DNA of 64,000 bases from assembly GCA_002633005.1 (NCBI GenBank), contig NMRA01000054.1, positions 539,794 to 603,793 of the forward strand, written 5' to 3'. The notes beneath the pieces are model-generated. The model had not been told where the DNA came from. It saw only the letters and a list, made by a program, of their open reading frames with translations, and did no database searches. Origin of the DNA: Phoronis australis. Lineage: Eukaryota; Phoronida; Phoronidae. Positions 62,973-64,000 of this stretch are shown one piece after another. The position numbers and the translations under genes are program-made. How positions within the stretch are numbered: the first letter of the stretch is position 1; each line of letters begins with the position of its first letter.

Positions 62973-63562
62973 CTGCAGGCAATATGAATTCAATCAGAGG
63001 CAAGGCAATTATATTAATCAAATTTGTGATTGTCTTGAAATTCCAAAATGGGAAATTAGTTGAGTGTGTGCATTCAGGCAAATATCTACAAAACTGTATT
63101 GATTTCAACTTAAGTAAAAGTATGTATTTTGTAGAATTTTATTTTTTAGTTAGTGTCATTAACAGGATCATGTGATCATGTTATTTAAATAAAATTAAGC
63201 AGAAAAGAAGATACATTGATAGAAAAACAAATATATCAATAACTTCGTTTGACTAAAATGTTCAAGGTAAAGTTTCAAAAATGCTATTAGTATTCTAAAT
63301 CATCACTTTTGTTTCATGCAATTTTTGAATTTGTTTCTTAATAGTCATAAAAAGTCCTATTTTATTGAGAGCCCCTCATGCATAAGTGGGTCATTTTGGT
63401 GCAAGAAGCACAGCATCTGAAAATTTCATATGAATGGGATCAGCCATTTTTGAGATATGATGTCAGCCATGAGTTTGCCTTTTTTTTCTGGGGTACTACA
63501 AAACATTAAGCTCAAATTTCTTTCTTCATAGTGTCAAATTTTGTCAATCATGAAATAAGCTA
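62973..63562. other. GAS2 upstream intron or 5' region
   Basis: No convincing upstream GAS2 exon can be seen before the transposon at 63563. Confidence 0.5.
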
Positions 63563-64000
63563 CCGTAAACGTTCGGGTTAATGCCCATGCTCAGTTAACC
63601 GCCCACCCCCTACTTTAGGTGGATTTTCGATTTAACCGCCCACTGCTCGGTTAAGCGCCCCCCTGCGATTTTTGAAGATTTCCAATTAAGCGCCCACCTC
63701 TCGGTTAAGCGTCCATCCCCGACTTTTAAAGAATGAAGATTTAGCGCCCAGTGCTAAGGAAACGCGGGATTCCCCGACTTGTAGAAAAAGATCGATGATC
63801 ACAATGAGCGCAACGACGCCGGGCCTCCGAGACGGTGGTTTAGCAATTTGAATTGCAATTATAAAAGTAACGAGTTATTGTCTTGGGTCATGGACTCACT
63901 TCAAAATATAATACTTGAACGTTTTTGTCACTTTATTTTCTTCCCATGTTTGCAAAGTTTAAGAACGCCGCCGGCGTCAAAACCTCCGCTTTCAGCGACT
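63563..64000. mobile_element. TTAACCGCCC-family TIR element, cut by window end
   Basis: Begins CCGTAAACGTTCGGGTTAATG after a TA (63561-63562). Repeated TTAACCGCCC/TTAAGCGCCC motifs follow, then sequence that is the inverse of 21189-20735 up to the window edge. The other end is off-window. Confidence 0.8.

Overview
The window is from an intron-rich invertebrate animal genome: AT-rich, canonical GT/AG introns, dense transposon debris, scaffold gaps. Domain content (secreted VWC/EGF protein, CH-GAR cytoskeletal protein) and Penelope-type retroelements fit a marine bilaterian; an invertebrate deuterostome is my guess, but the sequence does not settle the clade.

Two protein-coding genes are recognisable, both on the minus strand. 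(1) A NELL (NELL1/NELL2-type) gene occupies 46649 down to 432. I reconstructed 17 coding exons from splice sites and phase: signal peptide, thrombospondin-N/laminin-G-like domain, short coiled coil, two VWC domains, six EGF domains, a third VWC and the start of a fourth. All 16 exon junctions keep frame, giving 725 codons; the last roughly 100 residues lie left of the window. (2) A GAS2-type gene occupies 62972 down to 54497. Six exons encode a CH domain, a long linker with a pentapeptide repeat, a GAR domain and the short GAS2-like C-terminus with stop codon; the extreme N-terminus is not identified. GAS2 lies upstream of NELL, head to tail, about 7.8 kb apart. The human orthologues NELL1 and GAS2 are also close together on 11p, so this looks like ancient linkage.

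The rest is introns and intergenic DNA full of mobile elements: TIR elements at TA targets with TTAACCGCCC subterminal repeats (2545-2703, 18524-21189, 63563-end, and a related one at 4325-6580); an LTR-like insertion with heat-shock elements and a TATA box (about 4640-5325); TIR elements at 16261-17609, 23248-24687, 24717-26151 and 42217-43170 (TTAA target); hAT-like MITEs with GGATCTAGG termini; three Penelope-like fragments with hammerhead-like termini (26226-27060, 28010-28700, 29070-29745); tRNA-derived SINE heads; a non-LTR retrotransposon tail; a 34-bp minisatellite; and a relic of a Cys-rich transposon-associated protein. Gaps lie at 3080, 19417-19819, 28907, 31978-32348 and 36832. The gap at 3080 sits between two almost identical 297-bp copies that both carry a NELL exon, most likely an assembly artefact. 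No bacterial-type operons, CRISPR arrays or rRNA genes were seen.
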